Positions 25,579 to 35,630 of a stretch of DNA of 64,000 nucleotides are shown here, one piece after another. Below the pieces are notes generated by a model. It made no database searches. It was not told the DNA's origin and was given only the letters and a program-made list of their open reading frames with translations. This stretch comes from Streptomyces xantholiticus (GTDB taxonomy: Bacteria > Actinomycetota > Actinomycetes > Streptomycetales > Streptomycetaceae): positions 49,756 through 113,755 of the forward strand of contig NZ_BMWB01000010.1 of NCBI RefSeq assembly GCF_014651015.1, in the 5' to 3' direction. The first letter of the stretch is position 1, and each line of letters starts with the position of its first letter. The translations under genes and the position numbers were made by a program.

Positions 25579-26541
25579 TCAGCCTCGCAGCTTCGGGTCG
25601 AGGGCTTCGCGCATGGCCTCGCCGAGCAGGGTGAAGCCGAGGGCGGTGATGATGATGCCGATGGCGGGGTAGGCCGCCATCATGGGCTCGTTGTCGAAGA
25701 ACCGTTCGGCCTGGGCGAGCATGACGCCCCACTCCGGTATCGCCGGGTCCGGGTTGCCGAGCCCCAGGTAGGACAGGGCAGCGGCCTCGATGATCGCGGT
25801 GGCGAGGCTGAGCGTCGCCTGGACGATCACCGGGCTGAGCGAGTTCGGAAGGATCTGGGTGAGGACGATCCGCTTCTTGCGGATGCCGAGCGCCTTGGCC
25901 GCGAGGACGTAGTCGGAGCTGCCCTGCACCAGCATCGAACCGCGCAGCAGCCGCGCGAAGATCGGGATCTGCACGACACCGACGGCGATCATCACGGTGG
26001 TCAGCGACTGCCCCATCACCGCGGCGATCGAGACCGCCAGCAGCAGCGACGGCAGCGAGAGCATGATGTCGGTGAAGCGCATGACCACCGTGTCGATGCG
26101 CTGCCCGGTCCTGCCGCCGAGGGTCGCGGCGGCACCGGAGAGCACACCGACGAGCGCACCGACGATCAGACCGATGAGCATCGACACCACGCCGACCATC
26201 AGAGTCTGCCGGGCGCCGACGAGGATCCGGGAGAACATGTCCCGGCCCAGGTGGTCGAGGCCGAACCAGTTTCCGCTGCGGGCACCGACGAACTCGCCCT
26301 TGTTGGCGAAGACTTCGCCACGCCACGTCTGGGCGGACGGGCTGAACGGCGCGATCCACGGTCCGACGATCGCGAGGACCACGAACAGAGCGATGATGAC
26401 GGCGCCGATGATCGCCATCTTGCTGGCCCGCAGCCGTCGCATGGCTTCGCGCCACAGGCTGGCGCCGCTGGTGGACTCGGACGTCTGCATCAGCTCGGCG
26501 AGCCGATCGACCTTGTCGGCCTTCTTCGTCATGGTCGTCAC
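25579..26541 (-). CDS. Oligopeptide ABC importer permease (OppC/DppC type)
   Basis: 320 residues. An N-terminal cytoplasmic stretch and first membrane segment (MAIIGAVIIALFVVLAIVGP), the OppC extracytoplasmic linker (HLGRDMFSRILVGARQTL), then a BPD_transp_1 domain of five segments with the coupling loop EAAALSYLGLGNPDPAIPEW. GTG start at 26541, one base after the end of the OppB-type gene. Confidence 0.95.
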   Translation of the reverse strand: MTTMTKKADKVDRLAELMQTSESTSGASLWREAMRRLRASKMAIIGAVIIALFVVLAIVGPWIAPFSPSAQTWRGEVFANKGEFVGARSGNWFGLDHLGRDMFSRILVGARQTLMVGVVSMLIGLIVGALVGVLSGAAATLGGRTGQRIDTVVMRFTDIMLSLPSLLLAVSIAAVMGQSLTTVMIAVGVVQIPIFARLLRGSMLVQGSSDYVLAAKALGIRKKRIVLTQILPNSLSPVIVQATLSLATAIIEAAALSYLGLGNPDPAIPEWGVMLAQAERFFDNEPMMAAYPAIGIIITALGFTLLGEAMREALDPKLRG

Positions 26542-26542
26542 G

Positions 26543-27547
26543 TCAGTGCACCCGCACTCTCGGGTCGATGATGCTGTACGCGAGGTCGACCAGCAGGTTG
26601 ATGAGGACGTACACCATCGCGATGAAGAGGATGAACCCGACGAGCACCGGGTAGTCGCGGGCGTCGATCGAGGTGCGGATGAAGTTGCCGATGCCGTTGA
26701 AGGAGAAGACCGACTCGGTCAGCACCGCGCCCGACAGCAGGCTTCCGGTCAGCAGACCGACGGCGGTGACCACGGGCAGCAGCGCGTTGCGCAGCACGTG
26801 ACGGCCGCGAACTGTCCGCTTCTCCAGGCCCTTGGACTCCGCGGTACGGACGTAGTCCTCGCCGAGCACCTCGAGCACGCTGGCCCGGGTCATACGGACG
26901 ATGACGGCGAGCGGGATGGAGGAGAGCGCGATGGCGGGCAGGATCAGGTGGTGTACTGCGTCCAGACTGGCGTCGAACTCGCCGGTGAGCAGGCCGTCGA
27001 GAACGGCGAATCCGGTGACGTCGGTGGCGTCCATGCCGGTGGTGAGCCGTCCGTAGCTCGGGAACCAGTGCAGCTGGACGGCGAAGATGCCCTTGAGGAT
27101 CAGGGCGAGGAAGAACACCGGGATGCAGATGCCGATCAGCGATCCGGAGACGGAGGCGACGTCGACCCAGCCACCACGGCGCTTGGCCGCCAGGTAGCCG
27201 AGCGGGATCCCGACAACGATGGCAATCAGGATCGCGACGATGCTGAGTTCCACCGTGGCGGGGAAACGCGTCGCGAACTCGTCCCACACCGGCTGGCCGG
27301 TCTGGGTGGACGTACCGAGGTCCAGTTCGAAGATGCGCTTGAGGAAGCGCCAGTACTGGATGTAAACGGGCTGGTCGAGCCCGAGGGCCCGGTTGATGCG
27401 CGCCACTTCGGCTTCGGTCGCCCGCTCGCCCAGGATCGCTGAGGCGGGTCCGCCGGGCAGCCGGTTCAGCCAGAGGAAGAGCAGAACCGACAGGCCGAGC
27501 AGGGTGGGTATGAGCTGTAGCAGTCTTCGTACGACGAGTCGCAGCAC
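26543..27547 (-). CDS. Oligopeptide ABC importer permease (OppB/DppB type)
   Basis: 334 residues with start at GTG 27547 (VLRLVVRRLLQLIPTLLGL), which has AAAGGGG upstream; the frame also opens earlier at 27595 inside a terminator-like hairpin, so that start is rejected. First membrane segment LLQLIPTLLGLSVLLFLWL, the OppB N-terminal linker LGLDQPVYIQYWRFLKRIF, and the EAA-type loop region DYVRTAESKGLEKR with five more membrane segments. Ends at the OppC start. Confidence 0.94.
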   Translation of the reverse strand: MLRLVVRRLLQLIPTLLGLSVLLFLWLNRLPGGPASAILGERATEAEVARINRALGLDQPVYIQYWRFLKRIFELDLGTSTQTGQPVWDEFATRFPATVELSIVAILIAIVVGIPLGYLAAKRRGGWVDVASVSGSLIGICIPVFFLALILKGIFAVQLHWFPSYGRLTTGMDATDVTGFAVLDGLLTGEFDASLDAVHHLILPAIALSSIPLAVIVRMTRASVLEVLGEDYVRTAESKGLEKRTVRGRHVLRNALLPVVTAVGLLTGSLLSGAVLTESVFSFNGIGNFIRTSIDARDYPVLVGFILFIAMVYVLINLLVDLAYSIIDPRVRVH

Positions 27548-27582
27548 CCCGCATGCCCCTTTCTTACGTGCGTCGATGCGGC

Positions 27583-27617
27583 TCCGCCCGGCCACCGGGA
27601 TTCCGTGGCCGGGCGGA
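27583..27617 (-). terminator. Hairpin between binding-protein and permease genes
   Basis: TCCGCCCGGCCAC (27583-27595) pairs with GTGGCCGGGCGGA (27605-27617). Such hairpins after the first gene of importer operons commonly stabilise the upstream message and let the binding protein be made in excess; here it should act as a partial terminator or RNA stabiliser. Confidence 0.65.
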
Positions 27618-27632
27618 CCCGCAGGTGTGCGA

Positions 27633-29303
27633 TTACTTGAAGGAGACCTCGGCGAAGTTCTCCTGCGTCAGCGGGGAGACCTTCGGCGGGTTGACGTTCT
27701 TGGCGAAGGCGATCGCCGGCGGGGAAGCCGAGATCGGGACACCAGGGACGTACTCCATGATCGTCTCGTTGGCCTTCTTGTAGGCCTCGACGCGACCTGC
27801 GGGGTCGGTGACCTTCGAGGCGGCGTTCACCGCGTCGAAGACCTTCTTGTCGTTGAAGCCCCACTGCTTGTCGGGGCCGGCGAACCAGGTGCCGATGAAG
27901 TTGTAGCCGTCGTTGAAGTCACCGGTCCAGCCGAGCATGTGCAGGGCGCAGGAGCCGGCCTCGGTGGCGTCCAGGTAGTCCGGCGCCCACTTCATGGCCT
28001 TCGGGGTGACCGTGATGCCGGCCTTTTCCAGGTCGGCCTTCATGCGCTCGAACATGTCCTGCGGGGCGGGCATGTAGGGGCGGGTGACCTCGGTCGGGTA
28101 GCAGAACTCGATCTTGAGCTTCTCCTCACCCGCCTTCTTGAGGAGCTCCTTGGCCTTGTTGGTGTCGAACGGGTAGGTCTTCACCTTGTCCGAGAAACCG
28201 GCGACCGTGTCGGGCATGAACTGGCTCGCGGCCTTGCCGCCCTCGGGCAGCTGCGTCTTGACGATGCCCTCGCGGTCGATGGCGTGCGAGATGGCCTGCC
28301 GGACCTCGAGCTTCTTCAGGGCCGGGTTCTTCGACTGCGTCATACCGACGTAGAAGATGTTGAAGACGTCACGGGTCGGGACCTCGTAGCCCTCACCCTC
28401 GAGCGTCTTCACATCGGCGGGCGCCACGAGGTCGTAGCCGTCGATGTCACCGGCCTGCAGCGCCTGGCGGCGGCCGGCCTCGGTGTCGATCGTACGGAAG
28501 ACCAGGTTCTTCACCTTGGCCTTCTCGCCCCAGTAGTCGTCGAAGCGCTCAAGGGTGACTTCCTTGTTGCCCTTGTTCCACTTCGTGATCTTGTACGGGC
28601 CGGTGCCGGCGACCGTGCCGGCCTCCTGGCTGTACTTGGGGTACGTGATGGCGTCGCCCTTGGCGGTCGCGTCCTGCTTCGCGTACTCCTCGATGGCCTT
28701 CGGAGAGTGGATCGCCAGCGCCTGGAGGGAGAAGCCGCCGGGCAGGTTCGCCGAGGGCTCGTTGACCTCGATGACCGCCGTGTTGTCGTCCTTCGCCGTG
28801 CAGGACTTGTAGTTCGGCTTGGGAGCTTCCTTGTCCTCGTTCTTGGCGAAGCCGCCCATGATGGTCTGCCAGTAGTAGGAGACCGCGCTCGACTGGTAGG
28901 TGCCCTTCCAGTTGAACCAGTGGTCGTAGTTCGCGCAGACCGCGGCGGCGTTGAACGCCTCTCCGTCGTGGAACTTCACACCCTTGCGCAGGTTGAACGT
29001 CCAGACAGTGCCTTCGGGGTTGCTCGACCACTTCTCGGCGAGACCGCCGACGAGCTTGCTGCCGCCCGACTCGTGCTCGAGCAGGGCCTCGAAGGCCTGA
29101 CGGGTGACCCGGAAGGTCTCACCGTCGCTCGCGAGCGCAGGGTCGAGAGAACCAGGGTCACCGGCGCCGGCGAACACGAAGGTGTCCTTGTCGCCCCCCT
29201 TGTCCCCGTCCTTGCCCCGCTCGCTGGCGCAGCCGGTGGCGATCAGGCCGACGGCCACCGCCGCCGTGATCGCCCGGACAGCTCCGGACTTGAATATTCG
29301 CAT
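27633..29303 (-). CDS. Oligopeptide-binding lipoprotein (SBP_bac_5)
   Basis: 556 residues, the family's usual size. Signal peptide with lipobox ending at Cys25 (VAVGLIATGC), followed by a flexible charged linker (ASERGKDGDKGGDKD). SBP_5 hallmarks: FAGAGDPGSLDPALASDGET, NLRKGVKFHDGEAFNAAAV and VSYYWQTIMGG. It captures peptides or related solutes at the cell surface and delivers them to the permeases downstream. First gene of a five-gene importer operon. The start has a GG-rich leader. Not identical in context to the developmental BldK importer. Confidence 0.95.
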   Translation of the reverse strand: MRIFKSGAVRAITAAVAVGLIATGCASERGKDGDKGGDKDTFVFAGAGDPGSLDPALASDGETFRVTRQAFEALLEHESGGSKLVGGLAEKWSSNPEGTVWTFNLRKGVKFHDGEAFNAAAVCANYDHWFNWKGTYQSSAVSYYWQTIMGGFAKNEDKEAPKPNYKSCTAKDDNTAVIEVNEPSANLPGGFSLQALAIHSPKAIEEYAKQDATAKGDAITYPKYSQEAGTVAGTGPYKITKWNKGNKEVTLERFDDYWGEKAKVKNLVFRTIDTEAGRRQALQAGDIDGYDLVAPADVKTLEGEGYEVPTRDVFNIFYVGMTQSKNPALKKLEVRQAISHAIDREGIVKTQLPEGGKAASQFMPDTVAGFSDKVKTYPFDTNKAKELLKKAGEEKLKIEFCYPTEVTRPYMPAPQDMFERMKADLEKAGITVTPKAMKWAPDYLDATEAGSCALHMLGWTGDFNDGYNFIGTWFAGPDKQWGFNDKKVFDAVNAASKVTDPAGRVEAYKKANETIMEYVPGVPISASPPAIAFAKNVNPPKVSPLTQENFAEVSFK

Positions 29304-29514
29304 GGGTCCACCCCGAGGTTCCGCCGTGGGAGAGGTCTTGACGGCCGAACACTACAGACGGGAGACACCTGGGAGAACAGTCCGGATAGCGGTGATACCT
29401 ACTCGAGACCCGGACACTCAACAAACCGGGTAGATCCGGGACATCCTTGCGGGGCCGGTTAACACCCTTGACATCTGGCGGTGTTCTTTTCGCCGTCCGC
29501 CGCGGCGTCGCAGC

Positions 29515-30306
29515 TCAGCGGGTGTGCGGCGGGGGGTAGCCGTAACTGCCGCCGGCGGCCGGGGCTCCGACGTGGGCGTCGCGGTCGTAGAAGGCGCGGG
29601 CATTGACCCGCATCCACATAGTGATCGGGTCGTATTCGTCGGACATGGCCACCGTCGACACCGGCAGGCCGTCCGGGACCGCGGCGACGGACTGCTGCAT
29701 CATCGCGCGTACCGCGTCGACCGACTGCGGCGCGGTGTCGTAGAGGTCCAGTCCGATCGCCAGGTACGCGGGCCCGATCGAGGGCTGCACCCAGGCACGC
29801 CGCAGCGAGCGGACGGCGGGCGTGCGATGCGCGTTCTGCGTGAGCAGGGCGTAGAACTGCGGGATCTCGATCGCCGGCTCGGTCAGCCGCAACGGCCCCG
29901 CGGGCATCCGGTCGAGGCCCGTGGCGATACGTCGCAGATCCAGCCACGGGATGCCGACGCCGCCGCCGGGTGCGTGCGGGTTGAGCCAGATCCCCCAGCG
30001 GTCCGGATAGAGGGCGCGGGCGATGTCCCGGCCGCTCGTGACCTCGTGCGCGCGGTTCCAGCCGGAGACGGCGAGCTCCTGGGGGGAGGTGACGCACGGC
30101 GCGTAACAGACGCCGTCGACCTCCATGTTTCCGTACTGGGCGTCGGGCGAGCCCGGCTGCCCGTGCCACAGCAGCATCCAGATCCGGCCGCCCGAAGGGT
30201 CGGCGAGGGCATGCAGCAGCGCCTCGTACGCGTCGTAACGGCCCGGAGTCACCTGGCGCAGCATGTGCTCGACCTGCCCGGCCGCCGCGGTGCCTGACGC
30301 ACTCAC
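29515..30306 (-). CDS. SseB-like protein (enhanced serine sensitivity family), copy 2
   Basis: 263 residues. SseB N-terminal-type region with DPSGGRIWMLLWHGQPGSPD and GNMEVDGVCYAPCVTSPQEL, and an SseB C-terminal-type region ending around ITMWMRVNARAFYDRDA. In E. coli SseB overproduction alters serine tolerance; molecular role unknown. It follows a second, diverged SseB-like gene on the same strand, and both sit next to gcv/glyA/sdaA. GTG start at 30306 with GAGGGG upstream. Confidence 0.75.
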   Translation of the reverse strand: MSASGTAAAGQVEHMLRQVTPGRYDAYEALLHALADPSGGRIWMLLWHGQPGSPDAQYGNMEVDGVCYAPCVTSPQELAVSGWNRAHEVTSGRDIARALYPDRWGIWLNPHAPGGGVGIPWLDLRRIATGLDRMPAGPLRLTEPAIEIPQFYALLTQNAHRTPAVRSLRRAWVQPSIGPAYLAIGLDLYDTAPQSVDAVRAMMQQSVAAVPDGLPVSTVAMSDEYDPITMWMRVNARAFYDRDAHVGAPAAGGSYGYPPPHTR

Positions 30307-30438
30307 CCTTTTCCGCCCCTCTTCGGTCCCACCGTTTCGCCCACCGCTTCGTGCAGCGGCTCGCGCAGCGTTCAGCGCGACCCCTGTCAGCCTGGTCAGG
30401 CGCCAGCTTAATCCGCCGTTCCGGCGAAGACTTGACCC

Positions 30439-31188
30439 CTACGCGGGATGTCGCTCGTAGAACGGCCGTACGCGCTCCAGCATCCAGTCGCCCACCGGGT
30501 CCTGTGCGACATCGAGAAGCACCAGGTTGACGGGCCACGCGAGCGGCACCCGGCCCAGGGCCCGGCCCAGGGCGTCCATGGGCGCGTTGCGCTCGGCACC
30601 CTCCCACGAGGAGAGCTGGACTCCGATGAACAGGGTCGGCTCGTCGCCCTCGACGGAGGCGAGCGCCCGGCGGGCGGTCGTGACGACGCCGGTGCTCTCG
30701 AACTCGCCGGCGGCCGCGGCGAGGAAATCGACCGGCTCGTCATGCCAGTCCGGCTGGAAGAGCCGGACCCGGCCGCCGGAAGCGGGACCGTCGAGCGGGT
30801 TCCGCCCGGCGCGGCACAGCTCGGCGACAGCGGGAGGGGGCAGGGGCACGCCGACGGCACCGCCAGGATTGACGGCGATGCCGAGCTGCGGGGGCAGGCC
30901 TCGGGCGAAGTCCCTGGCAGGGGCGACCGTGAACGACATGTGCGCGCCGACGCACTGGAGGAACTGCTGTTCGGAGCTGAAGACGGGGACGAAGGCGGCG
31001 CCGTCGATCTCCATGGTGGGCAGGTCGAGGCTGGGGCTGTCCGGGCCGCCGCCGTTCGGGAGCGGTATCCATATCGGGCTGCGGCCCAGTACCTCGACGA
31101 GACGGCCGCCGGCCGCGGACATGCCGAGGGAGGCGGCGAGCACCTCTTCGAGCTCGTTGCCGGGCCAGGTGGGCGTGGGTGTCTCCAT
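30439..31188 (-). CDS. SseB-like protein (enhanced serine sensitivity family), copy 1
   Basis: 249 residues from ATG 31188 (METPTPTWPGNELEEVLAAS). The SseB fold is suggested by RSPIWIPLPNGGGPDSPSLD, the ...MEIDGAAFVPVFSSEQQF strand-turn-strand typical of SseB, FARGLPPQLGIAVNPGGAVG, and a C-terminal domain with LFIGVQLSSWEG and PVNLVLLDVAQDPV. The shared ...NPGGAVGVP and ...NPHAPGGGVGIP motifs show that the two neighbours are paralogues. No signal peptide. Location beside glycine/serine genes supports the family name. Confidence 0.8.
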   Translation of the reverse strand: METPTPTWPGNELEEVLAASLGMSAAGGRLVEVLGRSPIWIPLPNGGGPDSPSLDLPTMEIDGAAFVPVFSSEQQFLQCVGAHMSFTVAPARDFARGLPPQLGIAVNPGGAVGVPLPPPAVAELCRAGRNPLDGPASGGRVRLFQPDWHDEPVDFLAAAAGEFESTGVVTTARRALASVEGDEPTLFIGVQLSSWEGAERNAPMDALGRALGRVPLAWPVNLVLLDVAQDPVGDWMLERVRPFYERHPA

Positions 31189-31280
31189 GCGGGTCGTCCT
31201 TCGTGCGGGGCGGGGCACCGGGCCCGACCTTAGCGCTGCGGGGTGGGGCGCGGCCGCTCCCCTCCCACCCCTTCCCTGAA

Positions 31281-31326
31281 CCGGGCTCCGCCCGGACCGG
31301 TTACGGGGCTCCGCCCCGGGACCCCC
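31281..31326. repeat. Streptomyces GGGGCTCCGCCCC-type repeats in a 386-bp gap
   Basis: CGGGCTCCGCCCG (inside 31281-31294) and GGGGCTCCGCCCC (31305-31317) are two adjacent copies of the short palindrome dispersed in Streptomyces intergenic DNA, followed by GGGACCCCC. The rest of the gap (31189-31574) shows no supportable gene; it is very GC-rich and contains the 3' side of the ATPase transcript. Confidence 0.6.
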
Positions 31327-31574
31327 ATGTCTCGGTCTTCCCTACGGCCGGGCGGCCGTGGTCGACGCCCCAGCAAGGCTGGAGCGGCCGGTCCGCTCGG
31401 CCCGGACCCCGCGCCTCACACCCCCGGGCAGAGCCCAGGGCGAAGCCCGGCACGCCCGCGCAAGCTGTGGCACGGGGCCCCGGGGACCGGATTGGGGGTG
31501 GGGTAACGGCCACGCCGCCGGTCGTAGGGGATGGCGGGGTGAAGCACAGGCGCCGCCCAGCGGCGCCCCGCCCG

Positions 31575-32252
31575 TCACCCGAAGCCCAGCCGCCCCAGCG
31601 CCCCCGCCGCGTCCCGGTCCAGGAGGACCGCCGAGGTGCAGCCCCGCGGCAGGCGGCCCGCCTCCGCGTCGGCGACCAGTCGGGACACGGCCCGACGGTG
31701 CCGGGCGAAGGCGTAGCCCGAGACGCCGCGCCCTCGCTCGCGCTGGCCCGCGCGCGCGACCTGGGGGGTCACGTCGAGCAGCACCAGGTGCAGCGACGTC
31801 CCGCGCCGGCGCGTCTCGCGGGCGAGCCAGCGCCGGACCCAGGCCTGCGTGCCGCAGTCGTGGACGACGACACTCTCGCCGGAACGCAGGGCGTGCCGCA
31901 GCCCGGCGTAGTGGGCCAGCCGGACGAGCGGGCGGTAGACCGCGTACGGCAGGAAACGGGGGGCGCGGGCGTCCCACCGGTCGCGGGTGTTCTGCGAGTC
32001 GATGCCGAGGCCCTGCGCGGCGCGGCGCATCAGCGTGGACTTGCCGCTGCCGGGGAGGCCGGAGACGACCACCACGTCGCCGGCGGCGAAGACCAGGCTG
32101 CGCGGGCTGCGCCCGGCGCGCTCACGCAGGTCCCGCAGGACGGGGGGACACGGCGTCGCCGGCTCCGCCCGGGACGGGACGGCGGACATGCCCGGGGGCG
32201 CGGACACCCCCGCGCTCGTGGCGGCGTATGCACCGGTCGGCTGCAACGTCAT
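31575..32252 (-). CDS. P-loop kinase-like ATPase
   Basis: 225 residues. Walker A VSGLPGSGKSTLMRRAA, then VVVHDCGTQAWVRRWLAR and LVLLDVTPQVARAGQRERGRG, the layout of the small AAA_33/zeta-like kinase family that phosphorylates small molecules or RNA ends. Residues 1-45 are low complexity. Substrate unknown. ATG 32252 has GGGGGATCGG as ribosome binding site; a longer open frame to 32534 would run through the divergent glycine riboswitch and is rejected. Confidence 0.8.
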   Translation of the reverse strand: MTLQPTGAYAATSAGVSAPPGMSAVPSRAEPATPCPPVLRDLRERAGRSPRSLVFAAGDVVVVSGLPGSGKSTLMRRAAQGLGIDSQNTRDRWDARAPRFLPYAVYRPLVRLAHYAGLRHALRSGESVVVHDCGTQAWVRRWLARETRRRGTSLHLVLLDVTPQVARAGQRERGRGVSGYAFARHRRAVSRLVADAEAGRLPRGCTSAVLLDRDAAGALGRLGFG

Positions 32253-32404
32253 CCGATCCCCCTTCGGGTCATCCACACACCCTTGCCCATGAAGTGTAAA
32301 GAATTGGTAATACGGCTCAAGTGATTTCAGGGCGGCCTGTCGCTCCACTCTTCCCCGTCGCATGCAATGATGTGCGCGCCAACTGCATACCGGCCGCTTG
32401 AATC

Positions 32405-32612
32405 CGCGCGGGAGAGTCCCTGCCACCTGTGTGGCGGGCGCCGAAGGAGCAAGTTCCTCCCTTGAATCTCTCAGGCCCCGTACCGCGTGCGATGAGGCAG
32501 ATCTGAAAAGCGAGCCGCGTCGAACCGGCTCCACCCAAGGTGCAAGTCACGACTACCCGTACGCGTGGTCGGGGCGAACCTCTCAGGTTCCGATGACAGA
32601 TGGGGAGGATCG
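32405..32612 (+). promoter_or_regulatory. Tandem glycine riboswitch upstream of gcvT
   Basis: Two consecutive glycine aptamers. Aptamer 1 (about 32405-32512) shows CGGGAGAGTCCC, the conserved CGCCGAAGGAGCAA, CTCTCAGGCCCC and GAGGCAGATCTG-AAAAGCG. Aptamer 2 (about 32513-32612) shows CCCAAGGTGCAAGTC, GGGGCGAACCTCTCAGG and CCGATGACAGATGGGGAGG. This is the classical gcv glycine riboswitch, expected to turn on gcvT when glycine is abundant. A short GAGGA...TCCTC hairpin and a GGGAGCC ribosome site follow before ATG 32643. The promoter must lie between 32253 and 32400, an unusually AT-rich stretch. Confidence 0.92.
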
Positions 32613-32642
32613 TCCTCGTAGCCATGCCCTGGGAGCCCACCT

Positions 32643-33758
32643 ATGAGCAACGCCCCCCGACTGACCGCACTCGACGCCCTGCACAGGTCGCTGGGCGCGA
32701 CCATGACCGACTTCGCCGGCTGGGACATGCCCCTGCGGTACGGCAGTGAGCGCGACGAGCACAACGCCGTGCGTACCAAGGCCGGCCTCTTCGACCTCTC
32801 CCACATGGGCGAGATCACCGTCACCGGCCCGCAGGCCACGGACCTGCTGAACTACGCGCTGGTCGGCAACATCGGCACCATCGGCCCCGGCCGTGCCCGG
32901 TACACGATGATCTGCCGGGAGGACGGCGGCATCGTCGACGACCTGATCGTGTACCGGCTCCGGGAGCAGGAGTACATGGTCGTCGCCAACGCCGGCAACG
33001 CCCAGGTCGTGCTGGACGCGCTGACCGAGCGGGCCCAGGGCTTCGACGCCACCGTCCGCGACGACCGTGACGCGTACGCGCTGATCGCCGTCCAGGGCCC
33101 CAAGTCCCCCGGCATCCTGAAGTCCCTCACCGAGGCCGACCTGGACGGTCTGAAGTACTACGCGGGCCTGCCCGGCACCGTCGCCGGCGTCCCCGCGCTG
33201 ATCGCCCGTACGGGCTACACCGGCGAGGACGGCTTCGAGCTGTTCGTGGAGCCGCAGCACGCCGAGAGGCTCTGGCGGGCACTGACCGAGGCGGGCGCGC
33301 CGGCCGGTCTGATCCCCTGCGGTCTGTCCTGCCGCGACACGCTGCGCCTGGAGGCCGGCATGCCGCTGTACGGGCACGAGCTGACCACCGCGCTCACCCC
33401 GTTCGACGCGGGCCTCGGCCGGGTCGTGAAGTTCGAGAAGGACGGCGACTTCGTCGGCCGCGAGGCGCTCGCGAAGGCCGCCGAGCGCGCGGAGACCGCC
33501 CCGCCGCGCAAGCTCGTCGGCCTGGTCGCCGAAGGCCGCCGGGTCCCCCGCGCCGGGATGCAGGTCGTCGCCGGCGGCCGGGCCGTCGGCGAGGTCACCT
33601 CGGGGGCGCCGAGCCCCACGCTGGGCAGGCCGATCGCCATGGCATACGTCGAGGCGGCCCACGCCGCGCCGGGTACCGAGGGCGTCGGCGTCGACATCCG
33701 CGGCACCCACGAGCCGTACGAGGTCGTGTCGCTCCCGTTCTACAAGCGCCAGAAGTGA
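32643..33758 (+). CDS. gcvT: Glycine cleavage system T protein (aminomethyltransferase)
   Basis: 371 residues. It transfers the methylene of H-protein-bound aminomethyl to tetrahydrofolate, releasing ammonia. The folate-binding and catalytic elements are clear: DFAGWDMPLRYG, DLSHMGEI, NYALVGNIGTIGPGRARYTM and RTGYTGEDGFELFVEP. Preceded by the tandem glycine riboswitch, followed by gcvH 58 bp later. gcvP is not in this window, as usual in Streptomyces. Confidence 0.98.
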   Translation: MSNAPRLTALDALHRSLGATMTDFAGWDMPLRYGSERDEHNAVRTKAGLFDLSHMGEITVTGPQATDLLNYALVGNIGTIGPGRARYTMICREDGGIVDDLIVYRLREQEYMVVANAGNAQVVLDALTERAQGFDATVRDDRDAYALIAVQGPKSPGILKSLTEADLDGLKYYAGLPGTVAGVPALIARTGYTGEDGFELFVEPQHAERLWRALTEAGAPAGLIPCGLSCRDTLRLEAGMPLYGHELTTALTPFDAGLGRVVKFEKDGDFVGREALAKAAERAETAPPRKLVGLVAEGRRVPRAGMQVVAGGRAVGEVTSGAPSPTLGRPIAMAYVEAAHAAPGTEGVGVDIRGTHEPYEVVSLPFYKRQK

Positions 33759-33816
33759 TCGTCCGCACCCTCTCCCCGTTCACCAGCACTCCCCCGCGTA
33801 CAGGAGAATTCAGGTC

Positions 33817-34191
33817 ATGAGCAACCCCCAGCAGCTTCGCTACAGCAAGGAGCACGAGTGGCTGTCGGCCGCCGAGGACGGCGTGTCGACGGTCGGCATC
33901 ACGGAGCACGCGGCCAACGCGCTCGGCGACGTGGTGTACGTCCAGCTCCCCGAGGTCGGTGACACGGTGACCGCGGGCGAGACCTGCGGCGAGCTGGAGT
34001 CCACCAAGTCGGTCAGCGATCTGTACTCCCCGGTCAGCGGTGAGGTCATCGCGGCCAACGAGGACGTCGTCAATGACCCGTCGCTGGTGAACTCCGCCCC
34101 GTTCGAGGGCGGTTGGCTGTTCAAGGTGCGCGTCAGCGAGGAGCCGAAGGACCTGCTCTCCGCGGACGAGTACACCGATTTCGCCGGCTGA
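33817..34191 (+). CDS. gcvH: Glycine cleavage system H protein
   Basis: 124 residues. Lipoyl carrier of the glycine cleavage complex. The lipoyl lysine is in GELESTKSVSDLYSP, inside the characteristic beta-hammerhead, and the N-terminus YSKEHEWLSAAEDG is the family hallmark. GGAGAA lies upstream of ATG 33817. It precedes glyA by 19 bp; gcvT-gcvH-glyA are one transcription unit ending at the hairpin at 35509-35546. Confidence 0.98.
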   Translation: MSNPQQLRYSKEHEWLSAAEDGVSTVGITEHAANALGDVVYVQLPEVGDTVTAGETCGELESTKSVSDLYSPVSGEVIAANEDVVNDPSLVNSAPFEGGWLFKVRVSEEPKDLLSADEYTDFAG

Positions 34192-34210
34192 CCAAGACTT
34201 TAGGGACCGA

Positions 34211-35473
<1,263 letters not shown>

Positions 35474-35508
35474 CGGATCTCCCGTAACAGCCCGGAGCAC
35501 AACGAAAG

Positions 35509-35546
35509 GGGGCACCGCGCACACTGGACCGTGAGCGCGGTGCCCC
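35509..35546 (+). terminator. Terminator after glyA
   Basis: GGGGCACCGCGC (35509-35520) pairs perfectly with GCGCGGTGCCCC (35535-35546), loop 14 nt. It ends the gcvT-gcvH-glyA unit, so sdaA likely has its own promoter in 35547-35630. Confidence 0.85.
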
Positions 35547-35630
35547 GCACCACGTCGGCACCACGTTTCCACGCATTGCCTCTGCATCACCCGGCAGACA
35601 ACGGCGTCTACCACCCACAAGGAGTTCTCC

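Noticed and set aside
29459..29514. AACACC...GGTGTT hairpin after the SseB-like gene as terminator
   Set aside because: Only a 6-bp stem; too weak to list as a feature.
32253..32534. Upstream extension of the P-loop ATPase frame
   Set aside because: It would run antisense through the glycine riboswitch; ATG 32252 has a good ribosome site.
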